DNA of 64,000 nt from Roseomonas sp. OT10 (GTDB lineage: Bacteria > Pseudomonadota > Alphaproteobacteria > Acetobacterales > Acetobacteraceae), in assembly GCF_020991085.1 (NCBI RefSeq), contig NZ_CP087719.1, positions 1,446,001-1,510,000 of the forward strand, in the 5' to 3' direction. The translations under genes and the position numbers were made by a program. This document shows positions 42,949 to 51,860 of this stretch, one piece after another; position 1 is the first letter of the stretch; each line of letters begins with the position of its first letter. The notes under the pieces were generated by a model. That model saw only the letters and a program-made list of their open reading frames with translations, made no database searches and was not told the origin of the DNA.

Positions 42949-44652
42949 TCACATGCCGCCGATGTAGTTGGGTCCGCCGCCGCCCTCGGGGGTGTGCCAG
43001 TCGATGTTCTGGCTGGGGTCCTTGATGTCGCAGGTCTTGCAGTGGACGCAGTTCTGCGCGTTGATCACCAGGCGCGCGGCGGCGTCGCCGGCCTCGACCT
43101 CGGCACTCTGCCCGCCCGGCGCCTCCAGCGCCTGGGCGTCAGGCTCGCCCTTCAGCACGCGCTCCGCCTCCGGCCCCACCGCCTCGTAGACGGCGGCCGG
43201 GCAGTAGCGGCTCTCGGGGCTGCGGAAGCGGTCCCAGTTCACCGGCTTCCAGCGCGCCGGGTCCTTCAGCACCAGATGGACCGGCTGGTCCTCCTCGTGG
43301 TTGGTGTTGGACAGGAACACGCTGGACAGCCGGTCGAAGCTCAGCACCCCGTCGGGCTTCGGATAGGCGATGCGCGGGCTCTGCGCCGCGTCGCGCAGCG
43401 TCTCGTGGTCCGCGTGGTGCTTCATCGTCCAGGGCGCGCGGCCCTTCAGGACGTAGGTGTCCAGCGCCGCATGGGCCATGCCGCCCCAGAAGCCCAGCCT
43501 GGCGAAGCCCGGGCGGATGTTGCGCACGCCCTTCAGCTCCTCGGCCACCCAGGAGGACTGGATCGACCGCGGATAGGCGTCCAGCACCGCGCGCCGGTCG
43601 CCGGCCAGGGCCTCGGCCGCGGCTTCGGCCGCCAGCATGCCCGTCTTCATGGCCAGGTGCGTGCCCTTGATCTTGGGCACGTTCAGGAACCCCGCCCCGT
43701 CGCCGATCAGCACGCCGCCGGGGAAGGCGAGGCGGGGGATGGACTGCCAGCCGCCCTCGTTCAGGGCGCGGGCGCCGTAGGCGATGCGCTTGCCCCCCTC
43801 CAGCATCCTCCGCACCTCGGGGTGGGTCTTGAAGCGCTGGAACTCGTCGAAGGGGGAGAGCCAGGGGTTGGGATAGTCCAGCCCCACCACGAAGCCGGTG
43901 GAGACCAGGTTCTCGCCCAGCATGTACAGCCACGACCCGCCATAGGTGTCGCGCGGCAGCGGCCAGCCGACGGAGTGCCACACCAGCCCGGGCGTGTGCC
44001 GCTCCTTCGGGATCTCCCACAGCTCCTTCATGCCCAGCGCATAGGTCTGCGGCCACGCGTCGCGGCGCAGGTCGAACCCGGCTTCCAGCCGCTTGGTCAG
44101 CGAGCCGCGGCAGCCCTCCGCGAAGAGGGTGTAGGTGGCGCGCAGCTCCATCCCCGGCTGGAAGTTCGGCCCCTCCTCGCCGTCGCGGGTGATGCCCATC
44201 ACCCCGGCGACCACGCCCCGGACCTGCCCGTCCTCGAGGATGGTCTCGGAAGCCGCGAAGCCCGGATAGACCTCCACCCCCAGCGCCTCGGCCTTCGCGC
44301 CCAGCCAGCGGCAGACATTGCCCAGGCTGACGATCCAGTTGCCGTGGTTGTGCATCTGCGGCGGCGTGGGCAGCCTGAACGCCCGCCTCTCGGTCAGCAG
44401 CATGAAGCGGTCCTCGCCGGCCGGGGTGGCGAGCGCCGGCGGGTCGTCGCGCCAGTCGGGGAACAGCTCGTCCAGCGCCCGCGGCTCCAGCACCGCGCCG
44501 GAGAGGATATGGGCGCCGATCTCGCTGCCCTTCTCCACCAGGCAGACGCTCAGCCCCGGCGAGACCTGCTTCAGCCGGATCGCAGCGGCCAGCCCCGCAG
44601 GGCCACCCCCCACCACCAGCACGTCGAATTCCATCGCCTCCCGGTCGGACAA
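42949..44652 (-). CDS. Electron transfer flavoprotein-ubiquinone oxidoreductase
   Basis: The TTG at 44652 yields LSDREAMEFDVLVVGGGPAG, matching the MSxRExMExD opening of bacterial ETF-QO better than the ATG 18 bases later. The total is 567 residues. FAD-binding GGGPAGLAAAIRLKQ is at about 14-30. SVGWPLPRDTYGGSWLYM and WQSIPRLAFPGGVLIGDGAGFLN are family blocks. The C terminus carries the 4Fe-4S ligands (CPAAVYE, then NCVHCKTCDIKDPSQNIDW). The enzyme passes electrons from ETF, reduced by acyl-CoA and related dehydrogenases, to the quinone pool at the inner membrane. No ETF genes are nearby. Confidence 0.93.
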   Translation of the reverse strand: MSDREAMEFDVLVVGGGPAGLAAAIRLKQVSPGLSVCLVEKGSEIGAHILSGAVLEPRALDELFPDWRDDPPALATPAGEDRFMLLTERRAFRLPTPPQMHNHGNWIVSLGNVCRWLGAKAEALGVEVYPGFAASETILEDGQVRGVVAGVMGITRDGEEGPNFQPGMELRATYTLFAEGCRGSLTKRLEAGFDLRRDAWPQTYALGMKELWEIPKERHTPGLVWHSVGWPLPRDTYGGSWLYMLGENLVSTGFVVGLDYPNPWLSPFDEFQRFKTHPEVRRMLEGGKRIAYGARALNEGGWQSIPRLAFPGGVLIGDGAGFLNVPKIKGTHLAMKTGMLAAEAAAEALAGDRRAVLDAYPRSIQSSWVAEELKGVRNIRPGFARLGFWGGMAHAALDTYVLKGRAPWTMKHHADHETLRDAAQSPRIAYPKPDGVLSFDRLSSVFLSNTNHEEDQPVHLVLKDPARWKPVNWDRFRSPESRYCPAAVYEAVGPEAERVLKGEPDAQALEAPGGQSAEVEAGDAAARLVINAQNCVHCKTCDIKDPSQNIDWHTPEGGGGPNYIGGM

Positions 44653-44737
44653 AGCGCTTCCCCCATTCCCCGGCCACCCGCCGGATGTAGCACCCGCCCG
44701 GTTGCACGGAACCCCGGCCGGGCCTGATATCCGCCGC

Positions 44738-45604
44738 ATGGATATGACGGAGGCCGACGCCCTGCGCGCGGCGCTCGCCCTGCAGATCGCCTGGGGCGCC
44801 GACGAGGCGCTGGAGGACGCGCCGCTCGACCGCGCCCGCCCGCGCCCGGCCGCGGCGCCGCTGGCCGCCGCTACGCCGTCGGTCGCCGTCCCGCCGGAGG
44901 CCGCGGCGCCGCCCGCCCGCCGCCCGCCGGCTGCCCCCCCGGCGCGGCCGCTCCGTGCCGCGCTGGACCCGGGGGCCGTGCTGGCCCCGGCGGCGCTGCG
45001 TGCGGCCGACCTCGCCGCCGCGGCCGACAGCCTGGAGGCGCTGAAGGCGGCGATGCAACGGTTCGAGGCCGCGCTGCGCGACACCGCCACGAACATCGTC
45101 TTCTCGGACGGCGTGGCGGAATCCGGGCTGATGATGATCGGCGAGGCCCCCGGCGCCGACGAGGACCGGCTGGGCAAGCCCTTCGTCGGCGTCTCGGGCA
45201 GGCTGCTGGACCGGATGGTGGCGAGCATCGGGCTGAGCCGGGAGCGGGATTTCTACCTGACCAACATCCTGTGCTGGCGCCCGCCCGGGAACCGGACCCC
45301 GACCGACGCGGAAGTGTCGCTCTTCCTCCCCTTCGCCCGTCGCCACATCGCCCTGGCCCGGCCCCGGCTCGTCGTGCTGCTCGGGGGGACGGCGGCGAAG
45401 GCGCTGCTGGGGGCCAAGGAGGGGATCACGCGGCTGCGGGGCCGCTGGCACATGCTGGAGGTCGAGGGGCTGGGCCGCGTCCCCGCCCTGCCGGCGCTGC
45501 ACCCCGCCTACCTCCTGCGCCAGCCGGCCGCGAAGCGCGAGGCGTGGCAGGACCTGATCCTGCTGCGGCGCCGCCTGGATGCCGGGCGCGACGGGGGCGG
45601 CTGA
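44738..45604 (+). CDS. Family 4 type uracil-DNA glycosylase lacking most Fe-S cysteines
   Basis: Encodes 288 residues from ATG at 44738. A low-complexity Ala/Pro N terminus (25-95) precedes the glycosylase. The active-site motifs of family 4 enzymes are present: GEAPG at 135-139 followed by ADEDRLGKPFVG, TNILCWRPPGNRTP at 175-188, and HPAYLL at 255-260. Canonical members bind a 4Fe-4S cluster through four Cys. This protein contains only one Cys (179). The usual first Cys region reads RFEAALRDTATNIVF and the fourth reads EVSLFLPF. It should remove uracil from DNA, but cluster binding in the standard way seems impossible. Confidence 0.85.
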   Translation: MDMTEADALRAALALQIAWGADEALEDAPLDRARPRPAAAPLAAATPSVAVPPEAAAPPARRPPAAPPARPLRAALDPGAVLAPAALRAADLAAAADSLEALKAAMQRFEAALRDTATNIVFSDGVAESGLMMIGEAPGADEDRLGKPFVGVSGRLLDRMVASIGLSRERDFYLTNILCWRPPGNRTPTDAEVSLFLPFARRHIALARPRLVVLLGGTAAKALLGAKEGITRLRGRWHMLEVEGLGRVPALPALHPAYLLRQPAAKREAWQDLILLRRRLDAGRDGGG

Positions 45605-45707
45605 GCGGGGCAGGGGCCCGCCAGACCGGGAAAATCCCGTGGCGTGAGATTCGTCTCGTCCTTGGGGGTTGCGTCACCGGGGCCGCCCCCGCTACGCCCA
45701 CGGCGCC

Positions 45708-47831
45708 ATGGGAGCCCAGAACACGAACGCCGTCGCGAGACGACCTTTCACCCTGTCCCTTCATCACCGCCGTACCGCCCGCGTCGCCACCGTCATGCTG
45801 GCCTCGCTGCTCGGCAGCACCCTGCCGAGGACCGGTACCGCCCAGACCCTTCCGCACACCCCGCTGGACCTGTCCGTCACCCAGCAGCCTGCCGTCCCGT
45901 CCCGGGGAAACACGCTGACGCGCAGCGCCAGCATCCGCATCCTGCCCGCCACGGACCGGCGCGGCAGCTGGGCCGCCACGCCACGCCGGCAGGTCGCGAG
46001 CCTCGCCGAAGCCGCCCGTTCCGCGCGCCCCCAGCCCGCGCCGCAGGTGGTCCTCGCCTCCTCCAGCCGGGCGGCGCGGGCGAACCCGCTGGGACGCTCC
46101 GTGCGGCTCAGCGAGATCGCCGTCGCCCCCGCCCTCCGCCCCGGCCAGGTGGCCGGGCTGCCGCAGCCGCTCGCCCCCTCCGACGCCACCCGTCTGCGGC
46201 GGGCCTTCGAGTTGCAGAAGGGCGGCGACATCGCCGGTGCCGACCGCGAGATCTCCCTGCTGGAGGATCGCCGACTGGTCGGCCACCTGCTGGCCGAGCG
46301 CTGGCTGGCGAAGCGGACGGAGCCGAGCCCGGCCCAGCTCCAGTCCTGGCTGGCCGCCAACGCCGACCATCCGGACGCCCCGGCGATCTACGCCCTGCTG
46401 GCCGAGCGCAGCCCGCGCGGGGCCAGCCTGCCGCCGGCCCCGTCGGATGCCACCCTGGCCGCCACCACGGACATCGTGCCGGAGGAAAGCACCCCCGCCT
46501 CGCGGGCGGTCGTGCGGAACCAGACCCTGGACCGCTCCGTCCGCGACCGGGCCCAGTCGGGCGATGCCACCGCGGCGCTGCGCCTGATCAACGGCACGCG
46601 CGGCATGACTCCGGCCTATGCCGCCCTGCTCAAGGGCGAGGTGGCGCAGGCCCTGTTCCAGCGCGGCGACGACACGGAAGCGTTCCGCGTCGCCGCCGAG
46701 GCGGTGCGCAACGCCCCCGGCCGGGCCCTGCCGGCCTTCGTCGCGGGCCTCGCCGCCTGGGGCCGCGGGCAGTTCGACATCGCCCGGCCCTATTTCGAAG
46801 CCGCCGCCCGGGCCGACGACGCCCCGGCCGTGCTGCGCGCCGCCGCCGCCTTCTGGACCGCCCGCGCGGCCGTCCGGGCCCGGCAGCCGCAGCTCTACGT
46901 CTCCTGGATGCTCCAGGCGGCGCAGGAGCCGCGGACCTTCTACGGGCTGGTGGCCCGCCGCGCGCTCGGCCTGCCGCCTGGCTTCGCCTGGGAGCGCGAC
47001 TCGGCCGCGGAGATCGAGGCCGCCGCCCTGGCCGAGAATGCCGGCGGCTGGCGGGCGCTCGCCCTGCTCCAGGTCGGCCAGAAGGACCGGGCGGAGGCGG
47101 AGCTGCGCCGGCTCTGGCCCGCCGTGCAGGGCAACCCGATGCTCTCCCGCGCGACGCTGGCCGCCGCGACCCAGGCGGGGATGACGGAGTTCGCCGCCCA
47201 GCTCGCCGGGCTGGCCCAGACGGAGGATGGCCGCCCGCGCGACTTCACGCGCTTCCCCGTGCCCAAGCTGGAGCCCCTCAACGGCTACCGCGTCGATCCC
47301 GCGCTGATCTACGCCCTGGCCCGGCAGGAATCGAACTTCGACCCCCGGGCGGTGTCCGGGGCCGGGGCGCGCGGCCTGATGCAGGTGATGCCGGCCACCG
47401 CGGCCTTCGTCGCCAACGACTCCTCGCTGGGCGGGCCGCTGGGGGCGCAGCGCCTGCACGACCCCGCCTTCAGCCTGGAGATCGGACAGCGCTACCTCCA
47501 CCACCTGGCGCAGCAGGAGCAGGTGAAGGGCGACCTCATCCGGGTGCTGGCCGGGTACAATGCCGGGCCCGGCAACCTGCAGCGCTGGCAGCCCTCCAAC
47601 CAGCATCGCGACGACCCGTTCCTGTTCATCGAATCCATCCCGATCGATGAAACGCGGAACTTCGTGCAGCGCGTGCTGACCTATTCCTGGATCTACGCCA
47701 GCCGCCTCGGCCTGCCGTCGCCCAGCCTGGATGCGCTGGCGGCCGGGGCCTTTCCCCGCTTCACCAGCGCGGAGGAGGTGGCGCGCATGGTCCGCCAGCA
47801 GGGCGCGGTACGGAACGCCGCGGCCCACTGA
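45708..47831 (+). CDS. Soluble lytic murein transglycosylase (SLT, GH23)
   Basis: ATG at 45708 gives 707 residues. A TTG 39 bases upstream is possible. A Sec signal lies around 25-50 (ARVATVMLASLLGSTLPRTGTA). Residues 150-480 are helical repeats forming the U-shaped superhelix of Slt70-type enzymes. The catalytic domain starts near 525 with the acid Glu541 in YALARQESNFDPRAVSGAGARGLMQ, then LAGYNAGPGNLQRW and ETRNFVQRVLTYSWIY. It cleaves peptidoglycan glycan strands to 1,6-anhydro products in the periplasm for wall turnover or insertion of envelope machines. Confidence 0.92.
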   Translation: MGAQNTNAVARRPFTLSLHHRRTARVATVMLASLLGSTLPRTGTAQTLPHTPLDLSVTQQPAVPSRGNTLTRSASIRILPATDRRGSWAATPRRQVASLAEAARSARPQPAPQVVLASSSRAARANPLGRSVRLSEIAVAPALRPGQVAGLPQPLAPSDATRLRRAFELQKGGDIAGADREISLLEDRRLVGHLLAERWLAKRTEPSPAQLQSWLAANADHPDAPAIYALLAERSPRGASLPPAPSDATLAATTDIVPEESTPASRAVVRNQTLDRSVRDRAQSGDATAALRLINGTRGMTPAYAALLKGEVAQALFQRGDDTEAFRVAAEAVRNAPGRALPAFVAGLAAWGRGQFDIARPYFEAAARADDAPAVLRAAAAFWTARAAVRARQPQLYVSWMLQAAQEPRTFYGLVARRALGLPPGFAWERDSAAEIEAAALAENAGGWRALALLQVGQKDRAEAELRRLWPAVQGNPMLSRATLAAATQAGMTEFAAQLAGLAQTEDGRPRDFTRFPVPKLEPLNGYRVDPALIYALARQESNFDPRAVSGAGARGLMQVMPATAAFVANDSSLGGPLGAQRLHDPAFSLEIGQRYLHHLAQQEQVKGDLIRVLAGYNAGPGNLQRWQPSNQHRDDPFLFIESIPIDETRNFVQRVLTYSWIYASRLGLPSPSLDALAAGAFPRFTSAEEVARMVRQQGAVRNAAAH

Positions 47832-48183
47832 CGCCCCGGTCCACCGGACCGAGTGCGGGAAGCGTCGCGGCGCCCGTACAGCCGCACTGCGAAACCCGCC
47901 GGCCCGGACGGTCCTCCGCCGCGAGGAAGCGGGCGCGGAACTCGCGGAAGGCCGCGTCCAGGCCTGGGACGGCGACGGGAGCCGACTGGATCACGGGGCC
48001 AGCGCCCGCATCGCCATGGGCTGGCAGGGGCTGACGTCGGACTGGTGCCCGATGGCATGGACGCGGCCGCTGCGCCGCGTCTGCCCCTCGCGTTGGGCCG
48101 GGCGCTGCCTGAGGCCGCCCAGCCTGCGCCCGCGCGCCCGACCATCACCATCGGACATGGGCTGGCGCGGTTTGCGCACCGGC
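47832..48183. other. Intergenic region between the transglycosylase and YidB-like genes
   Basis: 352 bases between two convergent genes. All frames through it have Pro/Arg/Gly-rich, shadow-like translations, and I see no credible gene, clear terminator or promoter. Confidence 0.4.
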
Positions 48184-48702
48184 TCAGCGCTGCGTCCCAC
48201 GCCCGCCCAGGAGGGAGCCGAGGATGTCCTGCAAGCTGCCCGTGCCGGAGGTCGGCGCCTGTCCGCCGCCGCCCCCCAGCTGGCCCAGGATACCCCCGAG
48301 GATGCCGCCGAGTCCGCCGGAGGAGCCCTGGCTCGGCAGCTCCTCGTCCCGTGTCGGGAGCTGCCCGCGCGGGGTGAGGGCGTTGATCAGCATCGGCAGC
48401 AGCGCCGCGAGGATGCCGGACATGCCCTGCTGCGGCACGCCGGTCGCCTGCGACATACGTCCGATCTCCTCGGCGCCCAGCGCACGCTCCAGATCCTGCG
48501 GGGCGACGTCCGCGTTCTCGCCCTCGCCGACCCAGGAATCCACCTGCGGTCCCAGCCCGCCCTGACGCAGCCGGTCGACCAGCGCCTGGAGCCCGGACGC
48601 CCCCTGCTGGCCGTTCATGAGCTGGTTCAGGATGCTGTCCAGCGGCGTCCCGCGCATGTCGTTCAGCGCGGCGCCGCCCAGTCGCGAAAGCATCTCGTTC
48701 AT
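48184..48702 (-). CDS. YidB family protein (DUF937)
   Basis: ATG at 48702, behind GGAGGA, gives 172 residues (MNEMLSRLGGAALND). Family features are GLQALVDRLRQGGLGPQVDSWVGEGEN, the segment APQDLERALGAEEIGRMSQATG and GILAALLPMLINALTP. The C-terminal third is a Gly-rich low-complexity tail (GSSGGLGGILGGILGQLGGG). The family's molecular function is unknown. It is divergent from the alcohol dehydrogenase gene. Confidence 0.85.
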   Translation of the reverse strand: MNEMLSRLGGAALNDMRGTPLDSILNQLMNGQQGASGLQALVDRLRQGGLGPQVDSWVGEGENADVAPQDLERALGAEEIGRMSQATGVPQQGMSGILAALLPMLINALTPRGQLPTRDEELPSQGSSGGLGGILGGILGQLGGGGGQAPTSGTGSLQDILGSLLGGRGTQR

Positions 48703-48842
48703 CGCCTGTCCTCCTGCTCGGCCTGCGGAGAACGCCGTCGGGCGGACGGGGTTGTCGTCCCGGCGCGACGCTGCCCGCTTGCCATGCCGGCCCGGGGCTG
48801 CTGCCATCCTGCGCCAATCGTCATCAGGGATGGAGCGCGAGG

Positions 48843-49898
48843 ATGCGGGCCTGGGCCGTCGTGGAGAACGGGAAGCCGTTGCAGGAGATCGAGCTGCCCA
48901 CCCCGGAGCCGGTGGGGAAGCAGGTGCTGCTGGAGGTGACGCATTGCGGCGTCTGCCATTCCGACCTGCACATCTGGGAGGGCGAGTACGACCTCGGCAG
49001 CCGCGGCAAGATGACCATGAAGGACCGCGGCCTGGTCCTGCCGCTGGCCATGGGGCATGAGATCGTCGGCAAGGTGCTGCGCTGGGGCCCCGAGGCGAAG
49101 GGGCTGACGGCGGGCCAGGCGAAGGTCGTCTACCCCTGGGTCGGCTGCGGCCATTGCGACCGCTGCCTCGCCGAGGAGGACCACATGTGCCTCCAGGGCA
49201 AGGCGCTGGGCATCTTCCAGAACGGCGGCTACGCGACGCACGTGCTGGTGCCGGAGCCGCGCCACCTCGTGGACCTGGACGGGATCGAGCCGGCCGTGGC
49301 CGCGACCTATGCCTGCTCCGGCATCACCGTCTATTCGGCGATCCGCAAGGTGATGCCGCTGCCCCCGGATACGCCCATCGTGCTGGTCGGGGCGGGCGGG
49401 CTGGGGCTGAACGCCATCGCCATGCTCCGGGCGCTGGGGCACCGGCGCATCGTCTCGGTCGACGTCTCCGCGGAGAAGCTCGCCACCGCCCGCGAGGCGG
49501 GCGCCACCGACACGGTGCAGGCGGGCGGCGAGGACACCACCGCGCGGATCGTCGAGACCTGCGGCGGCCCGGTGCGCGCCGTGATCGACCTGGTCAACGG
49601 CACCGCCACGGCGCGCTTCGCCTTCGATGCGCTGGTGAAGGGCGGGACGCTGGTGCAGGTCGGCCTGTTCGGCGGCGAGCTGGCGGTGCCGTTGCCGCTG
49701 ATGGCGATGCGCGCCCTGTCGCTGCGCGGTTCCTATGTCGGCTCTCCGGGCGACCTGCGCGCGGTGGTCGGGCTGGCGAAGGAGGGGCGGCTGTCGCCGC
49801 TGCCCGTCTCCACCATGCCGATGGAGCAGGCGGACGCCGCCCTGAACCGGCTGCGCGAGGGCCGCGTCACCGGCCGCGTCGTGCTGTCCGCCGCGTGA
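48843..49898 (+). CDS. Zinc-dependent alcohol dehydrogenase (MDR)
   Basis: Encodes 351 residues. Catalytic zinc ligands include Cys35 in THCGVCHSDLH and His/Glu in MGHEIVGKV. The structural zinc site is GCGHCDRCLAEEDHMC with the C-x2-C-x2-C-x7-C spacing. NAD(P) binding follows from VGAGGLGLNAIAMLRALG, with SVDVSAEK suggesting NAD preference through the Asp after the second strand. The physiological alcohol is unknown. A cytochrome P450 gene starts about 40 bases downstream on the same strand, so a hydroxylation-oxidation pair is possible. Confidence 0.88.
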   Translation: MRAWAVVENGKPLQEIELPTPEPVGKQVLLEVTHCGVCHSDLHIWEGEYDLGSRGKMTMKDRGLVLPLAMGHEIVGKVLRWGPEAKGLTAGQAKVVYPWVGCGHCDRCLAEEDHMCLQGKALGIFQNGGYATHVLVPEPRHLVDLDGIEPAVAATYACSGITVYSAIRKVMPLPPDTPIVLVGAGGLGLNAIAMLRALGHRRIVSVDVSAEKLATAREAGATDTVQAGGEDTTARIVETCGGPVRAVIDLVNGTATARFAFDALVKGGTLVQVGLFGGELAVPLPLMAMRALSLRGSYVGSPGDLRAVVGLAKEGRLSPLPVSTMPMEQADAALNRLREGRVTGRVVLSAA

Positions 49899-49920
49899 CC
49901 CGCGGCGCCGCCCAGGCTAC

Positions 49921-49956
49921 CCCCTGGGCCACCCTATGGGCCACCCTCTGGGCCGG
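49921..49956 (+). repeat. Three imperfect 12-base tandem units
   Basis: Units CCCCTGGGCCAC, CCTATGGGCCAC and CCTCTGGGCCGG lie between the dehydrogenase and P450 genes. The middle one supplies the candidate ATG of the P450, making that start suspect. Confidence 0.6.
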
Positions 49957-51378
49957 CCGTTGCGCCACGCGGTGAGCGCGCCCGTCCCGGCGGGCGCCGC
50001 GCCGTCCCCCCAGGGGGCGGCGGGGGCTTTCACCCCGCCGCGGCCCGAGCCGCCAGAAAGCGCGCCCGGGCTGCTGCGCGGCCTGCTGGCCTATCGCGGC
50101 GACATCCTGCGCGCCCTGCCGCGGCTGGCCTACCGGCGGCAGGTCATGTCCGTGCGGCTGCTCCGCCGCCGCGTCGTCATCGTCAACGATCCGGAGGTCG
50201 TGCGGGAGGTCTTCGTCGCCCGCGCCGAAGCCTACAACCGCAAGAGCCACTTCAAGGAGCAGGCGCTGCGGCCGGTGATCGGCGAGAGCCTCTTCGCCAA
50301 CCACGGGACCCTCTGGGCGCGCCGCCGGCCGGCGGTGGCGCGGCTGCTGCACCCCGGCGGCGTGGCGCGCTTCCAGCCGCATTTCGTCGAGGCGGGGCAC
50401 TGGCTGGACGGGCGCTGGGCGGGGGCGCCGGACAGGGTAGTGGACGTGGCGCCGGACCTCGCGGCGGCGACGCTGCGGGTGATGCTGCGGGCCACCTTCG
50501 GGCCTGCCGTCCCGGAGGAGGAGGCCGAGGGCATCGCCGCAGCCTTCGCCACCTACCAGGCGCGGGTGAACGTGATTGACCTGCCGCACCTGCTGGGGCT
50601 GCCGGGGCCGCTCGCCGGCCGGCAGGGCGTGGCCGCGCGCGCGGCGGCGGCCACCATCCGCCGGCGCATCGGCGCGCTGCTGGGCATGGCCGTGCCGCCG
50701 GATGGCCTGCTCGCCGGGATGCGGGAGGCCAGGGGCGAGGACGGCACGCCGCTGCTCGATGCGGCGGGGCTGCTGGACGAGGTGGCGATGCTGCTCCTGG
50801 CGGGCAGCGAGACGGCGGCCAATGCCCTCGCCTGGACGCTCTACCTGCTGGCCGCCGACCCCGCCGCGGCGGCGAGGGTCCGGGAGGAGGCGATGGCCGT
50901 CCTGGGCGCCGCCGAGCCGCAGGCGGCGCGGCTGCCCCAGCTCACCGAGGCCAGGGCGGTGCTGCAGGAGGCGATGCGCCTCTACCCGCCGGTCGCCGTG
51001 CTGGCGCGGCAGGCGGCGCGGGCCGACGTGATCCGGCGCTGGCCGCTGCGGGCGGGCGACACGCTGCTCTGCATCCCCTGGCTGCTGCACCGGCACGAGG
51101 AGATCTGGGAGCAGCCGCACGCCTTCCGGCCGGAGCGGTTTCGCCCCGAGAACGCGAAGCGCATCCCGCGCTTCGCCTACCTGCCCTTCGGGGTGGGGCC
51201 GCGGGTCTGCGCCGGGGCGGCCTTCGGCCTGGCGGAGATGACGACGCTGCTGGCCATGCTGATCCGCCGCTTCGACCTCGCGCCCGGCCCCGGCGCGCCG
51301 CCGCTGCCGCGCTTCCGCCTGACGCTGCGGCCGGAGGGGGGGATGCGGCTGCGGCTTCAGCCGCGGCCGGTGGGGTAG
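49936..51378 (+). CDS. Cytochrome P450
   Basis: 480 residues if ATG at 49936 is used. The GTG at 49972 (VSAPVPAGAAPS) is an equally good start. The I-helix oxygen-binding motif is LLLAGSETAANALAW, where Ser replaces the more common His before Glu-Thr. K-helix ExxR is EAMRLYPP. The PERF segment is FRPERFRPEN. The heme-binding loop is LPFGVGPRVCAGAAFG with Cys425 as thiolate ligand. There is no membrane anchor, so it is a soluble bacterial monooxygenase. No ferredoxin or reductase gene is nearby. It follows an alcohol dehydrogenase gene. Confidence 0.9.
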   Translation: MGHPLGRPLRHAVSAPVPAGAAPSPQGAAGAFTPPRPEPPESAPGLLRGLLAYRGDILRALPRLAYRRQVMSVRLLRRRVVIVNDPEVVREVFVARAEAYNRKSHFKEQALRPVIGESLFANHGTLWARRRPAVARLLHPGGVARFQPHFVEAGHWLDGRWAGAPDRVVDVAPDLAAATLRVMLRATFGPAVPEEEAEGIAAAFATYQARVNVIDLPHLLGLPGPLAGRQGVAARAAAATIRRRIGALLGMAVPPDGLLAGMREARGEDGTPLLDAAGLLDEVAMLLLAGSETAANALAWTLYLLAADPAAAARVREEAMAVLGAAEPQAARLPQLTEARAVLQEAMRLYPPVAVLARQAARADVIRRWPLRAGDTLLCIPWLLHRHEEIWEQPHAFRPERFRPENAKRIPRFAYLPFGVGPRVCAGAAFGLAEMTTLLAMLIRRFDLAPGPGAPPLPRFRLTLRPEGGMRLRLQPRPVG

Positions 51379-51848
51379 GGGCCGCCCGTCACGGGGCAGC
51401 AGGGCGGGTCGGGCACCTCCGCCACCCGCCGCGCGGCCGGCTCCAGTGCCTCGCCGTCGCGGCCGAGATCGACCTCGCCCGTGCCGTCCGGATAGGCGCC
51501 GACGATCAGCAGGTCGGCGCTGGCGCCGCGGTTGCGATGGCCCGTGCCGGCCGGCAGCACCACGGCATCGCCGGCCGCCAGCGTGACCACCGGCCCGTCA
51601 TCGCCGCCCAGCTGCACCCTGACATGGCCGCGCACCACCCAGAGCGCCTCGTGCGCCTGGGAATGCCAGTGCAGGAAGGGATAGACCCCGTTGCGCTAGG
51701 CGGGCGGCCACCGATGGGCGGCGAAGCGGGCCTCGGCGGTCTCGGGGGTCGGGTCGGGCAGGGCGCCACGATACAGCAGCGCCGGCAGGCGGGGGTTGTT
51801 CGGCGCCCCCGCGCCGCGACCGAAGCGGAGAAGCTCCGGCGTGCTCAC
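51357..51848 (-). pseudogene. Cupin gene interrupted by one amber codon
   Basis: From GTG at 51848 the frame reads MSTPELLRFGRGAG, continues to HRWPPA, meets TAG at 51698-51696 (codon 51) and resumes without frame change as RNGVYPFLHWHSQAHEALWVV. In related proteins a Trp precedes RNGVYPFLH, so TGG to TAG is the simplest explanation. The rest is a complete small cupin: HWHSQAHE metal-binding His residues, GGDDGPVVTLAAGDAVVLPAGTGH, and a tail overlapping the P450 gene end by 22 bases. A product restarting at GTG 51638 would lack the metal-binding strand. Total intact length would be 163. Confidence 0.8.
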
Positions 51849-51860
51849 CGGAGCCCCGGC

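Noticed and set aside
47761-47994. Possible small minus-strand gene after the transglycosylase
   Set aside because: It overlaps the end of the transglycosylase gene, lacks a ribosome site and loses protein-like character quickly.
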